A stretch of DNA of 53,293 bases from Actinomycetes bacterium. GTDB taxonomy: Bacteria > Actinomycetota > Acidimicrobiia > Acidimicrobiales > Palsa-688. Shown here piece by piece: positions 41,379 to 49,497 of the stretch; within the stretch, counting starts at the first letter, position 1; the number at the start of each line of letters is the position of its first letter. The position numbers and the translations under genes were made by a program. The notes beneath the pieces are model-generated. The model had not been told where the DNA came from. It ran no database searches and was given only the letters and a program-made list of their open reading frames with translations. Where the stretch lies: contig JAJYMB010000139.1 in NCBI GenBank assembly GCA_021787365.1, positions 1 to 53,293 of the forward strand, read 5' to 3'.

Positions 41379-41633
41379 ATGACGAAGGCCATCACCTTGC
41401 GCCTCGACGACGCCGATCACCAGGCGTTGGCCCGTCAGGCCGACCAGCTACGGGTATCGCCGGGCACGCTGGCACGCATGCTCGTCCACGCCGGCCTCGA
41501 GGAGCGCACGCCCGTAGAACGGGACGCTCGGGCGGCCATTGCCCGGCTGGTGCGACGCTCTCGGCAGCGGCCACCAGCCGACGCCGTAGCACTGGTGCGC
41601 GACGCACGTGGCGCGCTCGGCTCACGCAGGTGA
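41379..41633 (+). CDS. Ribbon-helix-helix antitoxin (VapB-like)
   Basis: The 84-residue protein opens with the RHH strand and helices AITLRLDDADHQALARQADQLRVSPGTLARMLVHAG, and ends with an Arg-rich toxin-binding tail. The ATG has GTGTGGAGG just upstream. It overlaps the PIN toxin gene by 4 bases (GTGA). It would bind its own promoter and neutralise the toxin. Confidence 0.85.
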   Translation: MTKAITLRLDDADHQALARQADQLRVSPGTLARMLVHAGLEERTPVERDARAAIARLVRRSRQRPPADAVALVRDARGALGSRR

Positions 41634-42055
41634 GCGTCGTGGTCGATGCCAGCCTGATCGTTGCGCTGCTGGTCGCGGACGAACGTCAAGCAGCGGCCCA
41701 GAGTCAGCTCGAGAGTTGGGTGGACTCCGGCGAGGAGCTGCACGCACCGGCGGTACTGCCCTACGAGGTGGCCAACGTCCTTGCGCGGCTGGTGTTCGCC
41801 GGCGACCTGGAAGCCGACGGCATCACCGATATCTGGTCGGACTTGGTAGCCCTCGGCATCGAGCTCCACCCGTTCGACCTCAGCAGGGACGGCCCCGCCG
41901 TCGCCGCGATCACCACGCAGCTACGGCGCCGCCACGCCACCGACTCGACCTACATTCGACTGGCGCAACGGCTAGACACGGACGTGTGGACTCTCGATGG
42001 CCCTCTCGCCCGCAACGCGGCCGACGCCGGCCTACCGGTCAAGCTCATCACCTGA
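41630..42055 (+). CDS. PIN-domain ribonuclease toxin (VapC-like)
   Basis: The 141-residue PIN nuclease has the acidic residues in place: VVVDASLIVALL (first Asp), YEVANVLARL (Glu), and HATDSTYIRLAQRLDTDVWTLD (two Asp residues). Such toxins cleave tRNA or rRNA and stop growth. The GTG start overlaps the antitoxin stop. Together with 41379..41633 it makes a complete type II pair. Confidence 0.92.
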   Translation: MSVVVDASLIVALLVADERQAAAQSQLESWVDSGEELHAPAVLPYEVANVLARLVFAGDLEADGITDIWSDLVALGIELHPFDLSRDGPAVAAITTQLRRRHATDSTYIRLAQRLDTDVWTLDGPLARNAADAGLPVKLIT

Positions 42056-42093
42056 CGCCTGTCCTACAACGGGATCGGCATCCGGACGGTGTT

Positions 42094-42420
42094 TCAGCCG
42101 AGAGCCTGTTTGGCTGCGAACAGCTGGCGTTCGGCTTCATCGACGCTGCGCCTGACTCGGGCGACGTCGACGACCTTGCCTGCCGCCGAGGACAGTGCGG
42201 CTCGGCGGACAAAGGCAGAGCGGCTCATGCCGGCCGCCTCGGCGGCCTCGGCGAGGCGGTCGGCCTCGGCACGGCTGAAGCGCGCCGAGACCATCACCGA
42301 GAGCGTCTCGGGCCCTCGGACCTCGACGGGGTCACCCCAACGGTCGTCCTCGTCGCGGTGGCGGTAATAGTCTTCGGCTCGCTCGGCTTCTCCGGGGGGT
42401 CGTTGGGCGTCGTCAGTCAT
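42094..42420 (-). CDS. Antitoxin of a BrnT-like pair (RHH family)
   Basis: The 108-residue protein has a hydrophilic, acidic N-terminal region (EAERAEDYYRHRDEDDRWGD) and an RHH segment, LSVMVSARFSRAEADRLAEAAEAAGMSRSAFVRRAAL. A C-terminal helix follows. Its ATG overlaps the stop of the toxin gene upstream by 4 bases. As usual for BrnTA modules, the antitoxin is the second gene. Confidence 0.8.
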   Translation of the reverse strand: MTDDAQRPPGEAERAEDYYRHRDEDDRWGDPVEVRGPETLSVMVSARFSRAEADRLAEAAEAAGMSRSAFVRRAALSSAAGKVVDVARVRRSVDEAERQLFAAKQALG

Positions 42421-42662
42421 CTCATCTCCCAGGCTGCGATTGGGCGCAGCACACGTCTGACCGGGTCGTAGGCTACCACCACTCCCAGTCGCCGGCCACC
42501 GTCGGTGGTTCCTTCGGCGAGGAAGTCGCCGCTGCCTCGCCCGCCGGGCCTTCCGGCCCGACGGGCGGCGTGAATCTGCTCGATCTCGGCGACGCTGACG
42601 CCGTGGCGGGTGGCGTGGGCCTCGTTGTGCTCATCCCACTCCACCGCCTCCCACACCAACAC
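42417..42662 (-). CDS. BrnT-like toxin
   Basis: The 81-residue protein has EWDEHNEAHATRHGVSVAEIEQI, the W-D-x-x-x-x-x-H-x-x-x-H-G-V-S pattern of BrnT-type ribonuclease toxins, and the C-terminal LGVVVAYDPVRRVLRPIAAW strands. Start GTG 42662 lies about 7 bases after TAGTGT, so it is probably leaderless. It precedes its antitoxin, which is the typical BrnTA order. Confidence 0.75.
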   Translation of the reverse strand: MLVWEAVEWDEHNEAHATRHGVSVAEIEQIHAARRAGRPGGRGSGDFLAEGTTDGGRRLGVVVAYDPVRRVLRPIAAWEMR

Positions 42663-42665
42663 GTA

Positions 42666-42690
42666 CTACACACTACCGCTGAGTGTACTA
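42666..42690 (-). promoter_or_regulatory. Candidate operator/promoter of the BrnT-like pair
   Basis: On the minus strand TACACT, seven bases, then AGTGTGTA form an inverted repeat that overlaps the putative -10 TAGTGT in front of the GTG start at 42662. GTACTAC also recurs directly on the plus strand. Autoregulation by the RHH antitoxin is inference. Confidence 0.4.
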
Positions 42691-42758
42691 CCGAATCCGG
42701 CGGCTGCGGCCGGTGACCGGGAAGATGTCTGCGGGCCGGCCCATCAAGGCGGTGCGCC

Positions 42759-43374
42759 ATGAGTGCCCTACTCGTCGGGTACGCCCGATGCTCCAACCGA
42801 CGCCCAGGACCTGACCGCGCAGCGGGATGCGCTGGGCGGCCTCGGTGTGGCGGCGGAGCGGATCTACGTCGATCACGGCCTGACCGGCACCAACCGGGAG
42901 CGGCCCGGGCTGCGCGAGGCCCTCGCCGCGTGCCGGGCCGGGGACACCCTGGTGGTCACCAAGCTCGACCGGCTCGCCCGTTCGCTGCCCGACGCCCGCG
43001 CCATTGCCGACGAGCTCACCGCCCGCTCCGTGCGCCTCTGCCTGGGCGGGTCGGTCTACGACCCGACCGACGCCGTCGGGCGGCTACTGTTCAACGTGTT
43101 GGCAATGGTGGCCGAGTTCGAGGCCGACCTGATCCGCCTGCGCACCCGGGAGGCCATGTTGGTCGCCAAGGCCAAGGGGCACCTGCGTGGCAAGCAACCC
43201 AAGCTCAGCCGCCGCCAGGAAGCCCACCTGGTCTCGCTCATCCGAAGCGGCGAGTACCGCACCGCCGAGGTCGCCGAGCTGTTCGGCGTGGCCCGCTCCA
43301 CCGTCTATCGGGCCATCGAACGTGAACGGGACCGCGCCCGTGCCGACAACGGGACCCTCGTCACGGCCAGCTGA
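42759..43374 (+). pseudogene. Serine recombinase (resolvase) with a +1 frameshift
   Basis: Two frames make one small serine resolvase. ATG 42759 encodes MSALLVGYARCS, including the catalytic Ser. The second frame carries PTDAQDLTAQRDALGG onward, then VVTKLDRLARSLPDARAIAD, EFEADLIRLRTREAMLVAKAKG and a C-terminal HTH (RTAEVAELFGVARSTVYRAIERE). Removing one A near 42795 restores TGCTCC-ACC-GAC. In the frame that stays open from GTG 42763 the catalytic Ser is lost. The protein is otherwise of normal length (about 205). Probably inactive, unless frameshifting occurs. Confidence 0.85.
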
Positions 43375-43380
43375 CAACAG

Positions 43381-43428
43381 TGGGCTCGGCGTCCCGCAGC
43401 GCACACCCCTGCGGGACGCCGGGGCCCA
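43381..43428. terminator. Large hairpin downstream of the resolvase
   Basis: GGCGTCCCGCAG (43388..43399) and CTGCGGGACGCC (43409..43420) form a perfect 12-bp stem with a 9-base loop. TGGGC and GCCCA outside extend it after an internal bulge. No T-tract follows. It could be a U-less terminator or part of a recombination site. The rest of the stretch to 43686 shows no gene. Confidence 0.45.
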
Positions 43429-43686
43429 AGCTCCTCCGTCGGCCCGGCGATTGCCGTAACAGGTTCAGCTTGCAGGACGACCGGGAGTCGACGTCGGGGG
43501 GCGCGATAACCGTCGTTCGACGCCGCAGGGACTCGCCGGACGATAGGGTTCTGCGGTTCGGCGTGACCATTCTGGGCGTCCCTGATCGGCACTTATCTTC
43601 GAGGGCAGGGGCCCGGCGCGGGACTGGGACATCGCGGCGGCGCGGTAGGGGCTACCTGGCGGGGCCACGCGGCTGAGCGATGTGAC

Positions 43687-43692
43687 TATAAT
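43687..43692 (+). promoter_or_regulatory. Consensus -10 of the Phd-RelE pair
   Basis: A perfect TATAAT lies 7 bases before the ATG at 43700, so the antitoxin message would be leaderless. No clear -35 is seen. Another in-frame ATG at 43694 overlaps the element and is less likely. Confidence 0.55.
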
Positions 43693-43699
43693 CATGGTC

Positions 43700-43972
43700 A
43701 TGCAAGAGACGCTGCCCCTCGCCGAGATCAAGGCACACCTCTCGGAGATCGTGGACCGCGTCGAGCACGAGCACGACCGCGTCGTACTGACCCGCAACGG
43801 TCGCGCCGCCGCCGTCATCATGAGCCCTGAGGACCTCGAGGCGCTGGAGGACACCTTGGAGCTGCTGTCCGATCCGGCGGCGCTCAAAGAGATCGACCGC
43901 GCACGACAAGACGTCGCACGGGGCAAGGTCGTAACCGCCGAGGAGCTCCGCGCCAAGTACGTGCGACGGTGA
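43700..43972 (+). CDS. Phd/YefM-family antitoxin
   Basis: The 90-residue protein begins QETLPLAEIKAHLSEIVDRV, then VVLTRNGRAAAVIMSPEDLEAL, the standard YefM/Phd DNA-binding fold. A charged C-terminal helix (IDRARQDVARGKVVTAEELR) would bind the toxin. The start at 43700 is chosen from the position of TATAAT. It overlaps relE by 4 bases (GTGA). Confidence 0.9.
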   Translation: MQETLPLAEIKAHLSEIVDRVEHEHDRVVLTRNGRAAAVIMSPEDLEALEDTLELLSDPAALKEIDRARQDVARGKVVTAEELRAKYVRR

Positions 43973-44244
43973 GCGAGCCGGCGTACCGGCTCGTCATGGC
44001 CTCCGGCGCAGAGCGTGCCTTGGCACGGTTGCCCGAGAAGGCCGCTGCGGCCGTGGTCGAGTTCATGACGGGGGCACTCGTCGAGGCGCCTCGTGCGGTG
44101 GGACATCCTTTGCAGCGGGAGCTAACCGGACTGTGGGCAGCCCGTCGAGGTCCGTACCGGGTGATCTACGAGATCGACGACGATGCCAGGATCGTCAGTG
44201 TCTTGCGTGTCGACCACCGTGCCGACGTGTACAGATCGCACTGA
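43969..44244 (+). CDS. RelE/ParE-family toxin
   Basis: The 91-residue protein shows RALARLPEKAAAAVVEFM, HPLQRELTGLWAARRGPYRVIYEID and ARIVSVLRVDHRADVY, the complete RelE pattern, with basic residues and the C-terminal His-Arg cluster of mRNA-cleaving members. Start GTG overlaps the antitoxin stop. Together with 43700..43972 it is a complete type II pair. Confidence 0.92.
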   Translation: MSEPAYRLVMASGAERALARLPEKAAAAVVEFMTGALVEAPRAVGHPLQRELTGLWAARRGPYRVIYEIDDDARIVSVLRVDHRADVYRSH

Positions 44245-44388
44245 GGTTGCTCCGAAGATCACGCCGTCGGCGAAACCATGTGACCCGAAACGCCGGGACG
44301 GGACCACCATCCAGATGCTGATCGGCGTGCAGGGCAGCGTCCGGCCTCGCCGGGCACAAGCACGAGTGTCCTCATGCCAATCTGCCGG

Positions 44389-44892
44389 TCAGTCCACGAG
44401 AAGCCGCTCGAGCTTCTCGAGCTGCTCGGACCAGCCCTGCTCGGCACCGGCCATCGCCTCGGCAGGCGGCAGCGGCTCGAAGTAGGACTGTCGTACGGTG
44501 AGCGCCGTACCCCCGTCGCGAGCTTCGAAGGTCACCTCGATGAGCGTTGCGAAGAGCTCGCCCTGCTCGTCGTTGATGGCTCGGCCGCTCATGACGAGGC
44601 GATGCGGACGATCGATCTCGTAATACTCCCCGCCCATATGGTGGGAGAACTGGGCGGCGGCGGGAATGGAACCCGGCCACTCCATGGCGAGGCGGTACTT
44701 TCCGCCAACGCGAAGATCGACCTCAGCGGCGGGGCAGGTGAAGCCATTGGGCCACCACCATTTCTTCAGTTGGTCCGGATCGGTGAAGGCGTCAAAGACG
44801 CGCTCCGGCGGGGCCGTGAGGGTGCGCTCGATGACGAGCTGCTTGGTTGGAGTCGCCGATCGGACGTCCACGGCGGTACGGAACTCAGGCAT
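44389..44892 (-). CDS. AHSA1/SRPBCC-domain protein
   Basis: The 167-residue protein has LVIERTLTAPPERVFDAFTDPDQLKKWWWPNGFT at the N-terminus and EVTFEARDGGTALTVRQSYF near the C-terminus, ending with EQLEKLERLL. These are typical of activator-of-Hsp90-type (AHSA1) domain proteins in bacteria, which bind small hydrophobic ligands. The ATG has GAGGAGAG 5 bases upstream. It follows an arsR gene by 11 bases, a common pairing. Confidence 0.88.
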   Translation of the reverse strand: MPEFRTAVDVRSATPTKQLVIERTLTAPPERVFDAFTDPDQLKKWWWPNGFTCPAAEVDLRVGGKYRLAMEWPGSIPAAAQFSHHMGGEYYEIDRPHRLVMSGRAINDEQGELFATLIEVTFEARDGGTALTVRQSYFEPLPPAEAMAGAEQGWSEQLEKLERLLVD

Positions 44893-44903
44893 CGGGGCTC
44901 TCC

Positions 44904-45242
44904 TCAATCGTCGCTCTGGGTTTGCGTAGCAAGATGGGCCTCGAGACGGTCGAGGCGGTCGGACCATTGGGCATGCGCACGCCGGAGCCAGTCGTCCACC
45001 GGAGCCAGGCCCTCGAGCTGGAGTCGCGCCGGGCGGCGCTGGCCGTCGCGGGCCCGACCGACCAGGCCGGCCCGCTCCAGGACCTTGAGGTGCTTGGTGA
45101 TGGCAGGCTGCGTCAGCGTGGAGGCCTCTGCGAGCTCGACCACACCAGCTTCGCCGGCCGCCAGGCGCTCCAAGATCGCCCGACGGGTGGGGTCGGCAAG
45201 GGCGGCGAAGGCCCTACTCACGGGATCCTCACTAGCCATCAC
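44904..45242 (-). CDS. ArsR-family transcriptional regulator
   Basis: This winged-helix repressor of 112 residues has RAFAALADPTRRAILERLAAGEAGVVELAEASTLTQPAITKHLKVLERAGLV, the complete HTH. The metal-binding Cys box of classical ArsR proteins is absent, so it probably does not sense metals. It is translated just ahead of the AHSA1 gene. Its own promoter overlaps an inverted repeat. Confidence 0.9.
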   Translation of the reverse strand: MMASEDPVSRAFAALADPTRRAILERLAAGEAGVVELAEASTLTQPAITKHLKVLERAGLVGRARDGQRRPARLQLEGLAPVDDWLRRAHAQWSDRLDRLEAHLATQTQSDD

Positions 45243-45248
45243 CGTCAG

Positions 45249-45275
45249 ATTATATCACCGGATGGTAATAGTCAA
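45249..45275 (-). promoter_or_regulatory. Promoter and operator-like repeat of arsR
   Basis: TTGACT (45275..45270) and TATAAT (45254..45249) are only 15 bases apart on the minus strand. ATTACC and GGTGAT, nearly inverted, sit in the spacer. The start codon follows closely, indicating a leaderless or very short leader. Confidence 0.55.
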
Positions 45276-45468
45276 TGGGTGGACGGAGCGCACCCCGAGC
45301 GCCTGAGCGTCCCGATCAGCAACCGTTGGACCACCCGACCATGGCGACGGCGCCGGCCCCGTCATCGAGCCCCGTCATCGGCCCCGCCTTGGCGGTCATC
45401 GCCCGGGCGCGGCAACACTCAACGCGTCCGACGACCCGACAGGACTGCCATGTCCCCGAACGACGAGG

Positions 45469-46329
45469 TCATAGCGGACGGCGGTGAATCCCCGACCGCC
45501 GGTTCGGGGGACGCACAGGTTGACACCCGCGGTCGTACTCGCAACGCGCGCCGACTCGGCAATCTGCGCTCCGTCGCCCGCCGGGGGCGTTGTCCCGGTT
45601 GACGATCCGCTTGCGGTACGCACATGCGTTCCCCCTCTCGCCGGCGGACGGGTGCCCGCCGGGCGTTCGCCTTGCGGCCGCCGATACCAGCGCCGGGTGT
45701 GGCGATGGACTCCTGGGTCTGTGTGTCGTAGGAGAGTAGCGGGCCGCCTCGGAGGAGGTCGTGAACGCCGGGCGGTGGTCCGTCGCTCGCATCGATCCGT
45801 TGCCCCGGCCTTGGCGCAGCTCGTACCGGAGGGGCGCTGCGTGCTGCTCCCGCAGCGCCGGGCGCTCCCCTCGACGCTCCCCTACCGGCGGCGCTTCGGG
45901 CGTTCCTTGGACGCCCGGGGTGGATGCCCCCCCCACGGGGCAGGCGGCTGCTGGCACTCGAACAGGGCCGTGCACCGTGGGGCTCCCCCGGCTGGTCTCC
46001 TCGTCGGCGATCATCACCACGTGGCGGCTCTTGCTCTGGCGCAGGCGGCGGGGCTTCGCCAGGGCGGGGCTGTCGGCGGCAGGCTCCATGACCGGCTGTG
46101 CCCCGGTCGCGCCGACGACGCTGAGGACGGACTGCCCGTCGCCGGTCTCGACGACGGCGATCCCGTGGGCATCGCGCCCGGCGAGCTCGGCCGAGATGCG
46201 ATCCCCCTGCTGGCGCCCTGCCAGGACCGCGACCACGGGGAGCTCTTCGCCCGCGGGTCCGGCGCGTCGGGCGGGGCAGGCTGCCGATGGAGCCGCGCTG
46301 TGCTCCCCAGGCGGGCAAGCGCCGCCCAT
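45469..46329 (-). other. Degenerate region; one weak 286-codon ORF
   Basis: About 1.1 kb between arsR and the gene at 46410 shows no convincing gene. Long open frames on both strands are rich in Arg, Pro, Ser and Gly. The best is this minus-strand frame, in which LPVVAVLAGRQQGDRISAEL and RDAHGIAVVETGDGQSVLSV look protein-like. The rest resembles non-coding GC-rich DNA, and a second frame upstream (TPVVLDHLTWAALARLG) may continue it. It is most likely a decayed gene of unknown type. Confidence 0.25.
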
Positions 46330-46409
46330 GTCAGGTGGTCGAGGACGACCGGGGTTCCGATTGGCACCAGGTCGAAGCCCGTACCCGGAGACCCGACGGG
46401 CTCGCTAGG

Positions 46410-47363
46410 CTAGACCGAAGGGGGACGCTGGTAGATGGCGAAGCTCGCATGCCCGCCGCCGCCGAGACGCACCGTGCCGGACGTGGCCTCCCGCCCAGGG
46501 TCGGCGTGGGCCGGGCCTCGAGCGTCGTGGGCGACCAGCGCGGCGATAGCGGCGGTCATCCGCCTCGCCTCGCCTCGGTCGAGCTCGCCTGCCTCCTCAG
46601 CTCCGAGCCTGAGGAACACCGGGACGAGCTCCGCCTCGGCGGGCCAGCCGTAGCGGAACGCCTTGGCGGTGAGCTCCCGCGGCGACTCAGCCGGCGGGTC
46701 GAGCAAGCACAGCAGCGTGCCCGCCGGCGCCGGTACAGCCTCGCCCGGCTGCCAGTCACGCAGGCCCGCGGGGGCGTGCTCGCCGGGGTAGACGACGAGG
46801 CCACGCTGTATGCCGGCGTTGCCCATGACCACGGCCGAGTGGCGGGTGCTCTCCTCCTCGACGCTCACCTCAAGCGCCAGGTCGATCTCGTCGCTCCAGC
46901 GAGCCCACGGCTCGGCCCGCCACAGGGCGAGCGCCTGGGCGACGAGCACCCGCCAGTCCTCGGGGTCGGGGAGCTGTTCAGGCTGTGCCCGGCCGGCCAT
47001 GTGCCCGACGAAGCAGTCGAAGACGTCCTCGGCTTCCGTCCCCGGCACCACTTCGGTGATCGGCGGCAGCGCGCTGGCGGGCATCAGCGCGCCGAGCGAC
47101 TCGGCGAGAAGGTCTGCGAGCCCCGGGCCGCACAGCACGCCGTCGGGCCGCAAGGGTGGGAGGGGGCCGGCGGGCTTGGCAAGCGCCGTGTCGCACGCCG
47201 AGCCGAGCGCCTCTGAGTCGCTCGGGGCCACTGCGACCCCAAGGGCGAGGCCGGTAGCGACGTCGAGCACCAGGGCTGCTCGCAGCTCGGCGTGGCCAGG
47301 CACGCGGACAGCGTGCGAGACGTCGCGGGCGAGGACGAGCCATCTGCGATCGGTGCCGGCCAT
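46410..47363 (-). CDS. Hypothetical protein with a W...D...VMG...GL.VYPG domain
   Basis: The 317-residue protein starts MAGTDRRWLVLARDVSHAVRVPGH. Its second half has LWRAEPWARWSDEIDLALEV and SAVVMGNAGIQRGLVVYPGE, then LLCLLDPPAESPREL and RYGWPAEAELVPVFLRLGAEEAG. The S-V-M-G-x-x-G-x-x-x-G-L-x-x-Y pattern is shared by a poorly characterised family (DUF6930-like) found with SEC-C and pRiA4b-type proteins; this link is from memory of the motif only. The ATG at 47363 is preferred; the frame upstream is Ser/Arg-rich non-coding. It is divergent from 47521..48405. Confidence 0.65.
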   Translation of the reverse strand: MAGTDRRWLVLARDVSHAVRVPGHAELRAALVLDVATGLALGVAVAPSDSEALGSACDTALAKPAGPLPPLRPDGVLCGPGLADLLAESLGALMPASALPPITEVVPGTEAEDVFDCFVGHMAGRAQPEQLPDPEDWRVLVAQALALWRAEPWARWSDEIDLALEVSVEEESTRHSAVVMGNAGIQRGLVVYPGEHAPAGLRDWQPGEAVPAPAGTLLCLLDPPAESPRELTAKAFRYGWPAEAELVPVFLRLGAEEAGELDRGEARRMTAAIAALVAHDARGPAHADPGREATSGTVRLGGGGHASFAIYQRPPSV

Positions 47364-47479
47364 GACGACCAGTATCGCCCCTATCCAAGTGGGGCCCGCT
47401 CGTGTGTGCCCGCTCGTGCGTGCCGACGACCCGGTCGCCAGGAGCAGTGGCTGCCCTGGGCATGCGCGTAGAGTGCAGC

Positions 47480-47524
47480 ATGGCCGACGAGACCCTCCGC
47501 ACCCACCACACCCTCCCGCGATGA
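47480..47524 (+). CDS. Possible 14-codon leader ORF coupled to 47521
   Basis: ATG 47480 to TGA 47522..47524 encodes MADETLRTHHTLPR, and the stop overlaps the next ATG (ATGA). It may be a leader peptide or the start of the same gene before a frameshift. No strong ribosome site is seen for either ATG. Confidence 0.25.
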   Translation: MADETLRTHHTLPR

Positions 47525-48405
47525 CGCGCCGGGCCAGGTCCGGAGCGTCGTCGTCGCGGGTGCCCGGCGTCGGCGACGTGGAGCTCGCTGAGGTAGCGGC
47601 CATCCTCGACACGCCACTCGCTGCGCTCATGGGCACCGAGGAGGCGCACGCGCAACAGCTCGGCACCGAGGCGGCGGCCGCCCCGGCGATGTCGCGGCTC
47701 GCCGAGGTGGTCGCTTTCGTGGGCTCGGGGCGCCCGGCAACCCAGGCCGGCAACCTGAGAACCGCCGACGCGATCGCACTCGCGCGCCGCCTCGACACCG
47801 GAGAAGAGATCCCCGAGCGGGTCCGCTCCCTCGACGACCTGCCCGACACCGCGCACGACTTCGCGTGGGCAGCCGCGGCCGGCTTTCTCGCCCGGAGCGC
47901 CACCAAGGTCGTCGCCGGGCCTCTGGCAGGCGACATCGAGCGCGACCCCCTCTCCGCCTGGATGAGCGCTGCCACCACCTTGTTGGACAGCGGCCTGCTC
48001 GGCGGATTCCGCCAGGGCTGGCGCAAGCGCTACGTGGAGCTGCTCGACTCAGCAGCACCGGGTCTGCTCGGCGCGCTCGTCTCGGCGGACGGGGCGGCCC
48101 CGCTCGCCGCGGTCGAGGGCCAGGGCTGGGCGCTCGTCGCCACCAACGAAGGCTACGACCTCGGCGACGAGGCCGAGCGTCGCCACGTGGTCGCCCTGGT
48201 GAGGGCCATGCTGTCCGCGCTCGCCGACTTGGGGGTCGTCGCCCGAAGCGACGACACCGTCGAGCTCAGCGCGCTCGGCACCTTCCTCGCCTGTGCAGTC
48301 GCCATCTCGGTCGATGACGAAGACGACCCCGTCGATGCCGATGCCCGGCGACCGCGACGCCCGAATCGACCAGCTCGGCGAAACGCTGCAGATCGAGCTC
48401 GCTGA
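47521..48405 (+). CDS. Hypothetical helical protein, paralogue of 50191..51018
   Basis: The 294-residue protein has VGDVELAEVAAILDTPLAAL, then APAMSRLAEVVAFVGSGRPA with GNLRTADAIALARRLDTGEE, and AHDFAWAAAAGFLARSATKVVAGPL. The C-terminal winged-helix-like end is VRAMLSALADLGVVARSDDTVELSALGTFLA. The V-G-x-G-R ... G-x-L and L-G-V-V-x-R ... L-G-T-F/W-L-A signatures are shared with 50191..51018. The last 25 codons are Arg/Pro-rich and may not be original. Function unknown. Confidence 0.65.
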   Translation: MTRRARSGASSSRVPGVGDVELAEVAAILDTPLAALMGTEEAHAQQLGTEAAAAPAMSRLAEVVAFVGSGRPATQAGNLRTADAIALARRLDTGEEIPERVRSLDDLPDTAHDFAWAAAAGFLARSATKVVAGPLAGDIERDPLSAWMSAATTLLDSGLLGGFRQGWRKRYVELLDSAAPGLLGALVSADGAAPLAAVEGQGWALVATNEGYDLGDEAERRHVVALVRAMLSALADLGVVARSDDTVELSALGTFLACAVAISVDDEDDPVDADARRPRRPNRPARRNAADRAR

Positions 48406-48464
48406 GAGGCTCACCGGGCCGGCGACCGCCCGCCGGAGGCGATCGCCGCTCGGCCCCGGGAACG

Positions 48465-49180
48465 CTACGCGGGAAGGCAGACGACGAAGTCGAAGTTTCC
48501 CTGCCCGACCGAGCGCTCGAGGGCCGAGATCACCCGGCTGGCGTCGTCGTAGGGGCCTGCGACGTACATCGGCTTGCCGTGTCGCCCGAAGCGGATCGCG
48601 CTCGGACCCGACCAGGCACCGAGGTGCCCGGCGCAGGCGTCGAAGTCGGCGGCCGGTTCGAAGCCCAGCCGGCGGGCGTACTCGATAGCGCCGAAGACCA
48701 GGTGCTGCGCGAGTCGAGTGGGGCGTCGAGGGGAGGGGCGTTCGTAGCCGCCGTAGGCGCCGCGCTTGAAGTCGACCAGCCCTTCTCGGCCCATGACCCG
48801 AGGCCCGATGGCGCTTTTCACCCCTATGCAGTGGGTGTCGACGAGAATGCAGCACGCCGAGACCCTCATGCCGCGAGCCTCACGGGCGACGACCTCCGTT
48901 GCCAAGCCCACGCTGCCGTGCGAGGGCGCCCCACGGGGCCATCCGCGCTGCCCGCCGACGCCCAGCCCCTCGCTCCAGCCCTGGTTCTCCCAGCACCCCA
49001 CGAGCGCCGGCTCGGGCGCGTCGGCGGCGTTCTGCACGGCCAGGCGGCGCACGAGGGGAGCGACGGCTGCGGGCCTGATCCCGAACGAGCGGGCTATCTC
49101 CTTATCTCCTTGGGGGAGCGCCCCTGCCCGCGCAGCTCGCCGATCCGCTCGACCTTCCTAGCAGCTGCGGACTCGCCAGA
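48465..49180 (-). pseudogene. HTH-containing hypothetical gene broken by an 8-bp duplication
   Basis: The downstream frame (from about 49095 to TGA 48465) has GCWENQGWSEGLGVG, CCILVDTHCIGVKSAIGPRV, LAQHLVFGAIEYARRLGFEP, SAIRFGRHGKPMYVAGPYDD and GQGNFDFVVCL. The upstream frame encodes KVERIGELRGQGRSPKEI, which runs into a stop. Deleting one copy of the duplicated ATCTCCTT joins the frames into PKEIARSFGIRPAAVAPLVRRLAVQ, a helix-turn-helix. So a DNA-binding N-terminus was once fused to this domain. The upstream start codon is not clear. The C-terminal part could still be translated from a start near 49052. Confidence 0.7.
49096..49111. repeat. 8-bp tandem duplication (ATCTCCTT x2)
   Basis: Two adjacent copies of ATCTCCTT interrupt the HTH of gene 48465..49180. 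One copy must be lost to restore the frame, so it is either a recent mutation or an on/off switch by slippage. From here to 49497 (about 320 bases upstream of the gene) no other gene is convincing. Confidence 0.8.
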
Positions 49181-49497
49181 CGCGGATGCCCTTGCGGACG
49201 TACGACAGCGATTGTTCCCGCAAGCGGCTCCGGCTGGCGGGAGGGATCCAGAACAGGGTGATCTGTGCTGGGCGGGCACCTGTTTGGTCGTCGGCCGCCC
49301 CCGAGCCGATCCGGCGCTCTGCTCGCCCCTGCGGACAGCCACCGTCCACTCGGACTGGACGCAGAATATCGCCACCGAGCCGGCGTTCGGGGCGAGGGGG
49401 GCTTACGAGGAACGTTGGGAGGCGCGCAGTAGGTGCTACCGGTACTGCTCACGGAACGGCTCAGAGGTACGGCCGACGGTGTCGGTAGTCTTCGGGC

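Noticed and set aside
45484..46413. A 309-codon plus-strand frame in the degenerate region
   Set aside because: Very Arg/Gly-rich with no recognisable motif; typical of chance open frames at this base composition.
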